From NCBI GenBank assembly GCA_026390735.1, contig JAPLFJ010000027.1, positions 1-46,906 of the forward strand: a DNA stretch of 46,906 bases. The letters run 5' to 3'. The DNA comes from Ignavibacteriota bacterium. GTDB lineage: Bacteria; Bacteroidota; Ignavibacteria; Tepidaquicellales; Tepidaquicellaceae. The notes beneath the pieces were generated by a model. It did no database searches, was not told the origin of the DNA, and worked only from the letters and a program-made list of their open reading frames with translations. The position numbers and the translations under genes are program-made. Every line of letters starts with the position of its first letter. The first letter of the stretch is position 1. This document shows positions 15,808 through 25,442 of the stretch, piece after piece.

Positions 15808-17397
15808 TTACCTCAATAACTTTGCAGCTTCGTCGATTAAACTTAATCCTCTCAGTACCTGTTCGTCAGACATCATGAATACCGCATAAAACCCTTCATT
15901 CCCCCAGATATCTCTCGCAATCTGAGCTCTGATTGAGGTTTCAATAAATTTTTTATCTATATCGTATCCGCTCTGATCAAACGCAACACTCCTGGATTTT
16001 CCCAATTCTATTAAATCTCTTAACATATCATCCGTAACTTTAAACCCTGAACCAAATTCTTTGTATGATTTATATTTTCCTTCAATACTCTTTCTGTTTG
16101 CAACCATATACTTTTCAGCATATTCATATATCAGATTCAAACGACGAAGCTGTACAGAATATTTAGTCAAAGTATCAAGCCTTACGAAAAAATCAGGGGA
16201 TATACCACCGCCGCCAAATACGTTTCTGCCGCCAAAGGTTTTGAACACAGGCCGTGAAGTGTCTTTAGTGTCTTTTACGTGAGAGAAATTATCTCCTTCA
16301 AGTGTATCAAGCCTCATTGCCTCTTTATACTTACCGCCCTCGTATGGTTTCTGAATAGTTCTTCCCGATGGAGTGTAATATCTCGCAGTTGTAACTCTTA
16401 ATGCGGAACCGTCAGATAAATCAAATTGCCTCTGTACAAGTCCTTTACCAAATGAAGTTTCACCGACTATTAATCCTCTGTCCCAGTCCTGTATTGCACC
16501 GGAAACGATTTCACTCGCAGATGCCGAACCTTCATTTATAAGTACTACTAATGGTATATTCGTAAACTTACCGCCATTTGAATTATAATTCTCTTCAAAT
16601 TCTTTAATTCTGCTTTTAGTAAATACAATCTTTTTTCCTGTAGGTAAAAATTCACTCGCCATCTTAAATGCCTGGTCCAGATAACCGCCCGGATTACTTC
16701 TTAAGTCCAGTATAACTTCTTTCATTCCTTCACCTTTTAGCTTATTCATCGCTGTCATAAATTCATCATACGTTGTAGCAGCAAACCTTGAAACTTTTAC
16801 GTAACCAACTTCTTTATTCATCATGAATGAAGCATCAACACTGTATAAAGGAATCTTATCTCTTGTAACTGTAAATTCAAGCATTTCTTTAATTCCAATC
16901 CTTACTATACTCAATTTAACTTTCGTTCCCTTTTGACCTCTGAGTTTTTTCGGAACATCTTCTCTTGTAATTTTTATTGCTGATATATCATCAATCTTTA
17001 CAATCTTGTCACCTGCAAGTATTCCCAGTTTTTCTGAAGGACCACCGCTGATTGGTGAAACCACTGTCAGCGTATCATTCAGGACATCAAATTCAACTCC
17101 AATACCTTCAAAACTGCCCTGAAATTCTTCATTCACACGTTTCAACTGATCTGAACTTATATAAATTGAGTGAGGGTCCAGTTCTTCCAGCATTCCCTTT
17201 ATTGCACTCTCGGTAAGTTTCTGAGTATCTACATTATCAACATAATACCTTGAAGTCAGATTCAGTACCTCACTGAATTTTCTAACCTGGTCTGATACTT
17301 TATCATCTGACATCGCTGTTTGCAGTCTCATTCCTACAAACACACCTAATACAGTTAAAATAACTATAAGAGGAATTGCTATTTTCTTATTGAACAT
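15808..17397 (-). CDS. S41-family carboxy-terminal processing protease (CtpA/Prc type)
   Basis: 529 aa. N-terminal signal or anchor (5-24) places it in the periplasm. A PDZ domain lies at about 92-180, and the S41 protease core follows. The serine nucleophile box EGSASASE is at 289-296 and the general-base lysine is K318 in SFGKGLVQ. The LRSNPGGYLDQA substrate-groove motif is at 232-243. Such proteases degrade or trim periplasmic proteins from the C-terminus. The tail of about 150 residues beyond the core is longer than the minimal enzyme, as is common in Bacteroidota relatives. It is the first gene of the envelope run. Confidence 0.94.
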   Translation of the reverse strand: MFNKKIAIPLIVILTVLGVFVGMRLQTAMSDDKVSDQVRKFSEVLNLTSRYYVDNVDTQKLTESAIKGMLEELDPHSIYISSDQLKRVNEEFQGSFEGIGVEFDVLNDTLTVVSPISGGPSEKLGILAGDKIVKIDDISAIKITREDVPKKLRGQKGTKVKLSIVRIGIKEMLEFTVTRDKIPLYSVDASFMMNKEVGYVKVSRFAATTYDEFMTAMNKLKGEGMKEVILDLRSNPGGYLDQAFKMASEFLPTGKKIVFTKSRIKEFEENYNSNGGKFTNIPLVVLINEGSASASEIVSGAIQDWDRGLIVGETSFGKGLVQRQFDLSDGSALRVTTARYYTPSGRTIQKPYEGGKYKEAMRLDTLEGDNFSHVKDTKDTSRPVFKTFGGRNVFGGGGISPDFFVRLDTLTKYSVQLRRLNLIYEYAEKYMVANRKSIEGKYKSYKEFGSGFKVTDDMLRDLIELGKSRSVAFDQSGYDIDKKFIETSIRAQIARDIWGNEGFYAVFMMSDEQVLRGLSLIDEAAKLLR

Positions 17398-17479
17398 TTT
17401 CTTTTAATTTTCTTTTAATTGTCTATAATTAATATACATAATAAACGGTAATAAGTTCCTAATTTATAAAATATTTATA

Positions 17480-18739
17480 CTAAAAAAATATATACCATAT
17501 TAATATGAATACAGGTAACAATATAACTAATGAATACTTATACATATACTCAAAAAAACCTGACATTTTTAAGCCCTTCTGTTCTGCAATCGACTTAATC
17601 ATAAAATTCGGTGCATTGCCTATGTATGTCATTGCACCAAAGAAAACTGAAGCCACAGATATTGCTTTTAAAAATAAAGTGTAATTATTCGCAAAATCCA
17701 GCACATTATTTTTTAAATCTACTGATAAACTATACGAACTCATCGATCCGGTCAGAAAATTCAGGAATGTTGGAGCATTATCAAGAAAACTGGTCAAAGT
17801 TCCCGCAAACCAATATACATTTCCCAGTTTATCCAGACCGAATATTTTCGAATTATCTGAAACAAACGACAGAGCAGGAATCATAGTAATAAATATTCCA
17901 AGAAACAGAATTGAAACCTCTTTAATTGGTTCAAAAGAGAAATGGTTCTTCTCATGTAAAACTTTAGGGGTTAACCTGTATGATATCACAGCCGACAAAA
18001 GCATAATTATTTCCCTTAAATATTTTGGCTCCTGAATCAGGACAGATGCTACAATAATTACAAGAGGTAACATATTCCAGATTCCCTCAACTTTTATTTT
18101 CTCTCCTTCTTCCTTTACGTTTACTTTTTCAACTTGTTCTACTTTTCCGTAATAATATCTGTCAATCAGAAAAAATATTGTCAGTAGCAGCCCGACTGTG
18201 AACAGCCATATATAAACCAGATTACTGAAATACCAAAAAAATGGGACACCCTTTATAAATCCTATTAACAATGGGGGGTCGCCTACAGGAGATAAAGAAC
18301 CCCCAATATTTCCTATAATGAAGATAAAGAATATTATCTGATAGTTTTGCAATCTATATTTATTTGAATCGAGATAAGGTCTGATAAGCAGCATGGATGA
18401 ACCGGTTGTACCGAAAATATTCGCAAGTGCTCCTCCAATAAAAAGAAGTATAACATTTTTAAGCGGAGTGGATTTACCTTTGATCTTTATGAAGATACCT
18501 CCGGATACTAAATAAAGACTGAATAATAGTGTTATGAAACTGAAATATTCATCTAAGGTATGAAGTACTTTATAACCTCTTCCATCAACCATTAAATAAT
18601 ATACTATGACAATGGATGAAAGTGATACAGATATTCTGGAATAGTTCTTACTCCAGAATTCAGGAAATGTCACAGGTAATACAGCAATGGATAATAATAA
18701 AAATAAAAACGGAAAAATTATTAATAATTCCTGTGTCAA
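17480..18739 (-). CDS. NhaD/ArsB-like sodium:proton antiporter
   Basis: 419 aa with about eleven to twelve hydrophobic segments. Two ion-transporter signatures are visible: GGSLSPVGDPPLLIG in the first half and FLDNAPTFLNFL in the second. Both are typical of NhaD-type Na+/H+ antiporters of the ion-transporter superfamily. The ATG overlaps the NuoM stop by four bases (18736-18739), so its synthesis is coupled to NuoM. This suggests that proton or sodium circuits of the respiratory chain and the antiporter are made together. Confidence 0.82.
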   Translation of the reverse strand: MTQELLIIFPFLFLLLSIAVLPVTFPEFWSKNYSRISVSLSSIVIVYYLMVDGRGYKVLHTLDEYFSFITLLFSLYLVSGGIFIKIKGKSTPLKNVILLFIGGALANIFGTTGSSMLLIRPYLDSNKYRLQNYQIIFFIFIIGNIGGSLSPVGDPPLLIGFIKGVPFFWYFSNLVYIWLFTVGLLLTIFFLIDRYYYGKVEQVEKVNVKEEGEKIKVEGIWNMLPLVIIVASVLIQEPKYLREIIMLLSAVISYRLTPKVLHEKNHFSFEPIKEVSILFLGIFITMIPALSFVSDNSKIFGLDKLGNVYWFAGTLTSFLDNAPTFLNFLTGSMSSYSLSVDLKNNVLDFANNYTLFLKAISVASVFFGAMTYIGNAPNFMIKSIAEQKGLKMSGFFEYMYKYSLVILLPVFILIWYIFF

Positions 18740-20289
18740 TTTTTTTCCGGTTCTTTCGGTTTGGTTTCAATACTCTTCATCATTTGGATTTTTGTATTAT
18801 CAAGATTTAAAAGAACCTTTTTTACGCTCATTTCAGAAACCCGTAAAAATGTATTCGGGTATACGCCAATCCAGACGATAAAAATAAGTAATGGAATGAT
18901 TGTAGCCAGCTCTGCCTTTGTGATATCCTTCAGAACTTTATTTTCCTCTTTCTCAATTGGCCCTAACATAACTCTCTGGTACAGCCATAACAAATAAACC
19001 GCCGAGAATATTACTGCAGTTGCAGAAACTATAGTATACCAGCCTGTCCCGAGATTAACAGAATTAAATGCTCCTAACAATATAAGAAATTCACCTATAA
19101 ACCCGTTAAGTCCGGGTAGTCCGATTGACGACAAACTTACTACTAAAAACAATGCCGCAAACACAGGCATAACTTTCCTTAGTCCACCGAACTCTGCTAT
19201 CAGTTTAGTATGCCTTCTTTCATAAATCATCCCGACAAAAAGGAATAATGCACCTGTTGATAATCCATGATTAATCATCTGGATTACACTGCCCTGCATT
19301 GATTCATTCGTTAACGCAAAAATACCAATCACTATAAATCCCATGTGGCTGACAGAAGAATAAGCCACAAGTTTTTTCATATCTTTCTGAACGATTGAAA
19401 GTAATGCTCCGTATATGATTCCTATAACTGCAAGTACTGCAATAACAGGAGTGAGTTTTATGAATGCCACAGGAAAAAGACCTAATGAAAACCTTATAAG
19501 ACCATACGTTCCCATCTTAAGTAATAAAGCAGCAAGTATTACACTGCCTGCAGTTGGTGCCTGCACGTGTGCATCGGGTAACCAGGTATGAAACGGAAAT
19601 AATGGTACTTTAATTAAAAAGCCAAGTGTAAACAGGCAGAAGAGGATTATTTGCTTATCTAAAGGTATATAAGTAGTAAAAGTTGCAATTTGCACTATAT
19701 CAAGAGTGAAAACTCCAGCAAAAGGCTGTACTAACAAACCGGTCCATATGATTCCGATCAATAGTAATACGCTTCCGAACATTGTGTACAGGAAAAACTT
19801 AACCGTTGCATAAATTCTCTCTTCTCCACCCCAGATACCTATTAAGAAATACATCGGGATTAGTATAAACTCCCAGAAAACATAGAACAACACAAGGTCA
19901 AGAGAAGTAAATACTCCAATCAAAGCCCCTTCCAGCAGTAAAAGCAGGAAGTAATATTCTTTAATCCTGATTTTTATCGGATTGAAAGAAGCTATTATCG
20001 AAATCGGAAAGATTAAAGTAGTCAGCAATATTAAAAGTAACGATATACCGTCGACACCGAGATAGTAATAAGAATTAATTATTTTAACCCATGGCATCTT
20101 CTGCACAAATTGATATTCCCCGCTCCCTGCATTAAATGAGAAATATAATGCTACCGACAATACAAACGTTATAAGCGATATGCCAAGTGCATATCCTTTA
20201 ATCAGTTTTACATTATCCTTTTTAAAGAATAATATTGGTATAGAAAACAATATCGGTAAAAAAATCAGTATGCTTAAAATGTTTGCCAA
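18736..20289 (-). CDS. nuoM: NADH-quinone oxidoreductase subunit M (NuoM-like)
   Basis: 517-aa proton-pumping membrane subunit of complex I, with about fourteen hydrophobic segments. The conserved glutamate occurs in VLFYVFWEFILIPMYFLIG, and the half-channel region FLIKVPLFPFHTWLPDAHVQAP with the lysine-bearing LLLKMGTYG segment follows. Normally nuoM sits between nuoL and nuoN. Here it is alone, with an unrelated Rossmann gene upstream and an antiporter downstream. It may supplement a complex I encoded elsewhere or form a separate antiporter-type module. Confidence 0.9.
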   Translation of the reverse strand: MANILSILIFLPILFSIPILFFKKDNVKLIKGYALGISLITFVLSVALYFSFNAGSGEYQFVQKMPWVKIINSYYYLGVDGISLLLILLTTLIFPISIIASFNPIKIRIKEYYFLLLLLEGALIGVFTSLDLVLFYVFWEFILIPMYFLIGIWGGEERIYATVKFFLYTMFGSVLLLIGIIWTGLLVQPFAGVFTLDIVQIATFTTYIPLDKQIILFCLFTLGFLIKVPLFPFHTWLPDAHVQAPTAGSVILAALLLKMGTYGLIRFSLGLFPVAFIKLTPVIAVLAVIGIIYGALLSIVQKDMKKLVAYSSVSHMGFIVIGIFALTNESMQGSVIQMINHGLSTGALFLFVGMIYERRHTKLIAEFGGLRKVMPVFAALFLVVSLSSIGLPGLNGFIGEFLILLGAFNSVNLGTGWYTIVSATAVIFSAVYLLWLYQRVMLGPIEKEENKVLKDITKAELATIIPLLIFIVWIGVYPNTFLRVSEMSVKKVLLNLDNTKIQMMKSIETKPKEPEKN

Positions 20290-20327
20290 TTACTTTTAAT
20301 AATTAATTTATAAAATATGTTATAAAT

Positions 20328-20353
20328 GAGGGGTACGGTATCCCGCACCCCTC
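20328..20353 (-). terminator. Hairpin after the Rossmann gene (possible weak terminator)
   Basis: A 7-bp GC-rich stem (20328-20334 with 20347-20353) follows the stop of the gene ending at 20361. Sequence beyond it on the minus strand is AU-rich but lacks a clean T-run, so termination may be partial, with read-through to nuoM. Confidence 0.5.
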
Positions 20354-20360
20354 CGTACAT

Positions 20361-22055
20361 CTACCCTTTCATTCTTAAACCTTTTTCCTCATTGATGAAA
20401 ATCCATCCTACAATTTTGCCGATGTTTATATCATTGAAGTTATGCCAGTAATTATGATGGAACGTAACTCTTGAACTGAACGAACTGTCATAATTATTAT
20501 CAGTATCTTTCATTATAGTTACAAACCTTTTCTTCCATTCTTTCCAGTTTGCTTCTCTTAAATCGAGCCAGCAATCGTGTGTCCATTTCTCTACATTATG
20601 TTTTGTAAGTTTCAATACCTCACCTTTAGCCATTGCTGGAATCTTAACATCTGGTCCTCTGAATATTTTTTTGCCGTCGGGTAATAATATAGGAACACCT
20701 ATCGAAACTATCTCATTCCTTAAAGCAGAATTATTCTTAATTAAATCGAATATTCTCTTTGTGCTCTTTCCTGCAGGTTCTTTTATAAATTTCTCAAAGT
20801 TTCCGTAAACAAGTTTTATCAAATGTGCTTCATAAAGCAGCTTCGACAGTCTTGGAGGTCCCAGCATTTCAAATGCAACCGAATGTGTATTATGTTTTTT
20901 CTCAAGTTGTTTAATCTTCTCTACTGCACTGTGCTGTAAGAATCCTGCCCTGTACGAAGGCTCCATAGCAGAGGAATCAAGCGCACTTATAACATCGTTA
21001 CCTGTGTTACCGCCAATTAATTCACGGTAAATATTTTCGGCAATTTCTTCAGGGGTCACAAATTCCATCTGACCGTTGGTTGTAATTGCTTCAAATTCAC
21101 CCCTTGAGAATATTCCGTTCTCACCTGTGTCAATGTACACAGTCTTCATTGTGCCTTTTTTCTTAAATTCTTTCTCCTCTTTAGAGGCAAAAGTATCTTT
21201 TAATACTTCTGGTTTATTGAAGTCAACATCAAACAAAGTAATCGGTCTTCCCTTTTTTCTTATTTCACCATAAGTAATCTTTTTCCAGGCTATTGATGCA
21301 GTTGGTTTGATTTCTTTAATCATAGGACCTTTTGGAGTTCGTGCCATAAGGAACAGAAGCAGTGTCTGGGCACCTGCGACAGAAGTTTTGCTTAGTAACA
21401 CCCTTGATGGTTTCTCTTCACTGTGTGTGAAAGGAATATTCAAACCCATTCCGCCGGTTCCGCTTGTTCCTACCTTGAAATAATACTTAGTGTTAAACTT
21501 CATCATTGAATTGTATAAAACCTGTACGTGACGGATTAACTGCGGTACGTATGACGTACAAATCATCATTTCAGAAGCAACTCTTAATTTATCAAAATCT
21601 TTTTCCTTACCATGTGCAACCTTCATAACATCATAGTAAGACTTATAAATATTCTGATATGCTATTGCAGTAGCAGTGTTAATACAATCTATTATTATAT
21701 CGGGTATAAATTTATCAAGCAGTTTATAAAGACTTGAAGATTTCAGTATCTTTTCGTCAAGTTCGTTTACTATATCATTTATAAGTTCTCCGCGCTTCTT
21801 ATCGTCATTAAGATAAATCCCTCTGTCCAGATCTTTAAACTCTTCACGGACAAATACATTTCCCCATGCAGGGACGAATAAACTTTTCTTTTTAAATTCC
21901 TTATTAAGCTCTTTACATACATCTTCGGCTTCTCTCCTCAAAAGCGAAGTCAGGATAACCTGTTTAGGTTTTCCTACCATAATCCTTCGCGCTATAGCAG
22001 AGCCAACAAGGCCCCAGCCGCCAAGAATCAGTACTTTCTTATTTTGTATATCCAT
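20361..22055 (-). CDS. NAD(P)-binding Rossmann-fold protein of unknown function
   Basis: 564 aa. The N-terminus KKVLILGGWGLVGSAIARRI (6-25) is a strand-loop-helix dinucleotide-binding motif of the extended SDR type. A second conserved-looking stretch follows (FKVGTSGTGGMGLNIPFTHS, around 195-215), and TSVAGAQTLLLFLMARTPKGP could close the fold. The C-terminal half (about 330-564) is not familiar. No signal peptide or membrane segment is seen, so it is cytoplasmic. It lies 43 bases after the HNH gene. I know the fold but not the reaction. Confidence 0.7.
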   Translation of the reverse strand: MDIQNKKVLILGGWGLVGSAIARRIMVGKPKQVILTSLLRREAEDVCKELNKEFKKKSLFVPAWGNVFVREEFKDLDRGIYLNDDKKRGELINDIVNELDEKILKSSSLYKLLDKFIPDIIIDCINTATAIAYQNIYKSYYDVMKVAHGKEKDFDKLRVASEMMICTSYVPQLIRHVQVLYNSMMKFNTKYYFKVGTSGTGGMGLNIPFTHSEEKPSRVLLSKTSVAGAQTLLLFLMARTPKGPMIKEIKPTASIAWKKITYGEIRKKGRPITLFDVDFNKPEVLKDTFASKEEKEFKKKGTMKTVYIDTGENGIFSRGEFEAITTNGQMEFVTPEEIAENIYRELIGGNTGNDVISALDSSAMEPSYRAGFLQHSAVEKIKQLEKKHNTHSVAFEMLGPPRLSKLLYEAHLIKLVYGNFEKFIKEPAGKSTKRIFDLIKNNSALRNEIVSIGVPILLPDGKKIFRGPDVKIPAMAKGEVLKLTKHNVEKWTHDCWLDLREANWKEWKKRFVTIMKDTDNNYDSSFSSRVTFHHNYWHNFNDINIGKIVGWIFINEEKGLRMKG

Positions 22056-22098
22056 AAAAATTGTTTAATTGATATTTATAAATGGGAAATCTATTTTC

Positions 22099-22596
22099 TT
22101 ACATATAAAGGTACGGCTTCCAGCCATCATCAATGCTTCCTAAAAAATTCTTTATAAACGTTATGTGTGAAGGTTTTTTGGGTGTTACTTTTAATACCAT
22201 CTTCGCTTCTTCCGGTGTTCTGCTTCCCTTTTTATTGTTACACTTTATGCATGCTGTAACTAAATTCTCCCAGCTGTCCTCACCGCCTCTTGATTTTGGT
22301 ATCACGTGATCAACGGTCAGGTTTACTGTGGAACCGCAATACAAACACTTATGATTATCCCTTCGTAAAATATTCTTTCTTGATAAAATTATTTTCTTGT
22401 AAGGAACACGAACAAACAATGAAAGCCTGACTATGCTTGGGCAGTCAAAACTTTTGTAAACAGACTGTACTCTCTTACCAACCTGCGTATAAATAATCTC
22501 TGCTTTACCTAGAAACGTTAATACGATAGCGCGTTTCACATTGCATATAGTAATAGGCTCATAGTTTTGATTCAAAACCAGAACTTTACCATTCAG
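22099..22596 (-). CDS. HNH endonuclease-family protein, probably with a non-ATG start
   Basis: The HNH/zinc core reads [19 protein letters not shown], then [21 protein letters not shown]: two CXXC pairs, the DH of the catalytic motif and the late Asn/His-like positions. This widespread small family usually begins [12 protein letters not shown]. The first conventional start, TTG at 22573-22575, would cut that conserved opening. The frame runs upstream through NGKVLVL to a CTG at 22594-22596, with a GGAGG ribosome-binding site at 22610-22614 about 13 bases before it (10 before an ATA). No ATG exists in the frame. I therefore extend to 22596, with the exact codon uncertain. Biological role unknown. 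Confidence 0.82.
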   Translation of the reverse strand: MNGKVLVLNQNYEPITICNVKRAIVLTFLGKAEIIYTQVGKRVQSVYKSFDCPSIVRLSLFVRVPYKKIILSRKNILRRDNHKCLYCGSTVNLTVDHVIPKSRGGEDSWENLVTACIKCNNKKGSRTPEEAKMVLKVTPKKPSHITFIKNFLGSIDDGWKPYLYM

Positions 22597-22803
22597 TATA
22601 TTACCGTTACCTCCGTAGCGTGCATTTTCATTACTGTGGAAGATAAGCCCCTTTCATATTTATTTATTTTTAAATAAATCCCTTAAAATTAAACATATTG
22701 CACAGAATAATCAATTTAAAAGAAAATACGGATACATATTGCTGATTTCGAATATGCTTTGTTATAAGAGGGTTACTGCAGTATTATTCCAGTTTTATGA
22801 CTT

Positions 22804-22890
22804 CTGTATAATTTTGTTTGGTTCCTGTACAAACTGGTTATAGTTTCTGTATAAATCGGTTATGAATTCCGTGTAAACTGGTTATAAAAT
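22804..22890. repeat. Degenerate 22-bp direct repeats, four units
   Basis: Units of the type CTGTATAAATCGGTTAT begin at 22804, 22825, 22847 and 22869. Spacing is 21, 22 and 22 bases, about two helical turns. The last three share a [C][T/C]GT-NNAA-[A/T]C[T/G]GGTTAT-like core and the first is more decayed. Regular spacing on one face of the helix would suit a repressor or activator array, but no target is evident. Confidence 0.75.
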
Positions 22891-22902
22891 GATATTAAAT
22901 AA

Positions 22903-22928
22903 AAGCCCCAAAGTTAACTTTGGGGCTT
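22903..22928 (-). terminator. Perfect 26-bp palindromic terminator
   Basis: Arms of 13 bases (AAGCCCCAAAGTT and its complement) meet with no spacer; in RNA the central bases form the loop. The minus strand continues TTTTATTTAAT. It terminates the T9SS cargo gene that ends at 22973. A second small hairpin (22934-22940 with 22949-22955) sits between the gene and it. Confidence 0.88.
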
Positions 22929-22972
22929 CGTTTTTCCTTTAACTTAACAAAGGAAACGGATGAAATAATGAA

Positions 22973-24499
22973 TTACTTTATAAGCATCATTTTCATAATC
23001 TTTGAGTAAGTACCCGCTTCAAGTCTGTAAAAATACATTCCGCTCGAAATTCCGCCATTGCTTGCATTATTAAATGAGAAACTTTTTTCATAATATCCTG
23101 CTTTTTGGAATTCATTTACTATCGTCGCAACTTCCTTTCCAAGAATATCATAAACTTTAATCTTTATAAATCCGTTGTCTGCTAAAACATATTTGATTGT
23201 TGTACTTGGATTAAATGGGTTTGGATAATTCTGCTCCAGTGAATAACTGCGCGGTTTTGCAATCTCTACATCACCTGTAAGTTCATAAAACTCAAAATTA
23301 CCGTTGTAATCAATCTGCTTTAGTCTGTATTTATATTTTCCTACGTTTAACTTACTGTCTGTAAATGCATATTCTGATGCTGTATTTCCATTACCTTTTA
23401 CAAAATCAATTTGCTTCCACCCTGTACTTTCTAAATCGACTGACTTTCTTTCTACATCGAATCCCGCATTATTGTTTTCAGCAGATGTCTTCCATTTAAG
23501 GTTCACATTCCTGTTGCTTACTGTGGAACTGAATGATTGTAATACTATCGGAAGAATACCGTCAAGTATGTTATCAGCTGAATTACTTGCAATACCGAAT
23601 AAACTGAAAGAAGTAAGTCCCGTTCTGTATGCAATCGGATCGCCTGTTGTACCTGTGCCGTTTGAGTGTGTTCCTTCGACTACCCAATTACTGCTAAGAG
23701 TTGGTTTTTTAAATATATGCAGACTGGCAACACTGCTGACTCCTACTATACCTTTTGGTTCAAGTGAAATGTTATACGTACCGGTCATAGTTGAACTGAC
23801 TTCCCAGTAAACATACCTCGAATAAGCGTTAATTGAATATCCGCCGTCTGTTATACTTCCTGAATTGTGATTCTCAGGGTCAGTGCCATTGTGTTTGACA
23901 GTTATGGTACCTCCCGATGGTCCCGCCGGATAACTTATTGTTACCGGACGGTAATTTGTGACATCTCCAACAGGGAATATAACATTGCTTACGATAGTTG
24001 AGGTCTTAAAGTATCTCTGAAATGAGCCGATTATTGTTCCTGATGTATGTGCCAGACTTCCTTGCTGATTGTCACCAGTTCCAAAACCGAGTGTCAGAAC
24101 ATTTGCACCTGTTGTAATATTACCGTTTGTAAGAGTAAGTGTGCCGTTAACGCTTGTATTATTGCTAAGTGTAACCCCTGTTGATGAATTGCCCATAGTT
24201 AAATTATAAAACGCTAATCCGCCCGTTCCTGCTATTGTTTGCCCCGACGTACCATTAAATGCAACTGTACCCGTGCCCGAAGTGAATGTTCCGTTATTAG
24301 TGAAGTTACCTTTTAACGATATAAATCCATTCGAATTATCCAAAGTGCCCCCGCTGTTTACTGTTAAATCTACGTTGCTGTATACATATGCACCGGATTT
24401 GTTGTATAGCGTAGCACCCGAGGTAACATAGACTTGTGCTTCTGCCATCGTGAACAGCATCAGTGTTAAAATTATTAGTATTGTTATTTTCTTGTTCAT
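22973..24499 (-). CDS. T9SS type A sorting domain-containing secreted protein
   Basis: 508 aa. Sec signal at 1-21 (ending AEAQ). Residues 30-150 are Gly/Thr/Asn-rich with repeating 'GTLTLTNGNITTG' strands, as in surface beta-solenoid proteins. A middle domain follows, then an Fn3-like segment containing NNAGFDVERKS. The C-terminal 85 residues are a type A sorting domain: LEQNYPNPFNPSTTIKYVL, then KVYDILGKEVATIV, then GMYFYRLEAGTYSKIMKMML. It should cross the outer membrane through T9SS and be released or surface-anchored. It follows the 25318 gene by 54 bases, so it probably shares its promoter. Specific function unknown. Confidence 0.93.
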   Translation of the reverse strand: MNKKITILIILTLMLFTMAEAQVYVTSGATLYNKSGAYVYSNVDLTVNSGGTLDNSNGFISLKGNFTNNGTFTSGTGTVAFNGTSGQTIAGTGGLAFYNLTMGNSSTGVTLSNNTSVNGTLTLTNGNITTGANVLTLGFGTGDNQQGSLAHTSGTIIGSFQRYFKTSTIVSNVIFPVGDVTNYRPVTISYPAGPSGGTITVKHNGTDPENHNSGSITDGGYSINAYSRYVYWEVSSTMTGTYNISLEPKGIVGVSSVASLHIFKKPTLSSNWVVEGTHSNGTGTTGDPIAYRTGLTSFSLFGIASNSADNILDGILPIVLQSFSSTVSNRNVNLKWKTSAENNNAGFDVERKSVDLESTGWKQIDFVKGNGNTASEYAFTDSKLNVGKYKYRLKQIDYNGNFEFYELTGDVEIAKPRSYSLEQNYPNPFNPSTTIKYVLADNGFIKIKVYDILGKEVATIVNEFQKAGYYEKSFSFNNASNGGISSGMYFYRLEAGTYSKIMKMMLIK

Positions 24500-24553
24500 A
24501 TTATTTGTTGTTAACCTTCCATTTTAAGAAAATTATTCTTTTGTTTATTGCTG

Positions 24554-25318
24554 TTAATTGTTAGAATCAACACATTCCGTGTATCCCTGTTCAATCGTTA
24601 ATGAATTACTTGCCGAAGCTTCAGTCCATTGAACTGAAATTGTCATAGTATTTGAACCAGTTGTATTAATACTTGCAGTTCCTATACCTGAATTTGGTGC
24701 TACATTATCCTGTGTAACTTTTCCGAATGTTACAATCGTACCGCTTGATCCGATTGATCTTACTGTTGAAGTCAGATCTATTTCAAATGCTCTGGGGGTA
24801 AGTCCAGTTGATTGTCCTGTAGATGTGACGGTACAAACTAAGGTGCCTGCAACTCTTAGCCTCACAGTAAAAATTTGGCCGTTGCCACTTGTTAAAAAGC
24901 TTCCATTAAGCCTGGCAATTATCACTTTACCAGCAGTCAGATAATTTGCCATCATTTCTTCTGTGTGAACAACAGTTTCAGCAGTTGTATTTGCTACTGT
25001 TACGGGTGCCAAATCAACATCCTGAGCGAGAACAATTGACCTTCTCACTAAATAAGAAGTTGCATAAAACGTATGCCCCTTGTATTCAATAGCACCAGGT
25101 TCTGGTGTAGTAAGTAATGGGCCCGCTGTGAATTTCAAAGGTGCGGTATTTGCTGTGGCTGTTCCTGCCTGAAGGTGTAAGATTGCTGTCGGTGTATCAA
25201 CACCAATTCCTACCTGTGCATAAGAATTAGTAAATGCAAAAATACTTATCACTATTAAACAAAAAGTGATAGTTATTGCTGTGTTAAAATGTTTTGTTTG
25301 TTTGTTCGTTGTTTTCAT
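24554..25318 (-). CDS. Secreted beta-rich protein of unknown function, tail-fibre-like opening
   Basis: 254 aa with a signal peptide (hydrophobic about 13-34, cut near SYAQ). The mature start QVGIGVDTPTAILHLQAGTA, followed by LLTTPEPGAIEYKGHTFYAT, closely resembles the linker of Bacteroidota surface and phage tail-fibre-like proteins. The usual S74 autoprotease domain is absent here. The rest is Thr/Ser/Val-rich with a terminal jelly-roll-like pattern, and there is no T9SS domain. It is the first gene after a sigma-54-like promoter, with a T9SS cargo gene 54 bases downstream. The protein is likely exported; its function is unknown. Confidence 0.7.
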   Translation of the reverse strand: MKTTNKQTKHFNTAITITFCLIVISIFAFTNSYAQVGIGVDTPTAILHLQAGTATANTAPLKFTAGPLLTTPEPGAIEYKGHTFYATSYLVRRSIVLAQDVDLAPVTVANTTAETVVHTEEMMANYLTAGKVIIARLNGSFLTSGNGQIFTVRLRVAGTLVCTVTSTGQSTGLTPRAFEIDLTSTVRSIGSSGTIVTFGKVTQDNVAPNSGIGTASINTTGSNTMTISVQWTEASASNSLTIEQGYTECVDSNN

Positions 25319-25355
25319 TTTTTTAATATTTTAATTGATAATTACTAATTTATAT

Positions 25356-25371
25356 ATCAAATGTCGTGCCA
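25356..25371 (-). promoter_or_regulatory. Sigma-54-like -24/-12 element
   Basis: On the minus strand it reads TGGCACGACATTTGAT. The -24 half is perfect and the spacing correct, but the -12 half is TTGA rather than TTGC. It points at the gene starting at 25318, with a predicted leader of about 28 bases. The same TTGA variant occurs at the matching place upstream of the 29825 gene. Confidence 0.6.
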
Positions 25372-25442
25372 AACAATAAACCGACATTTTAGTCTGAAAT
25401 AGCCATATATCGTTTATCGTTTATCTGAATATATGAATATTC

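Larger units (their letters stand above)
22597..22972. other. Intergenic region with 22-bp repeats
   Basis: 376 bases with no open frame of note. 22804-22890 carries a degenerate 22-bp direct repeat and 22903-22955 two adjacent hairpins at the end of the next minus-strand gene, each listed separately. 22650-22800 shows nothing recognisable. Confidence 0.6.
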
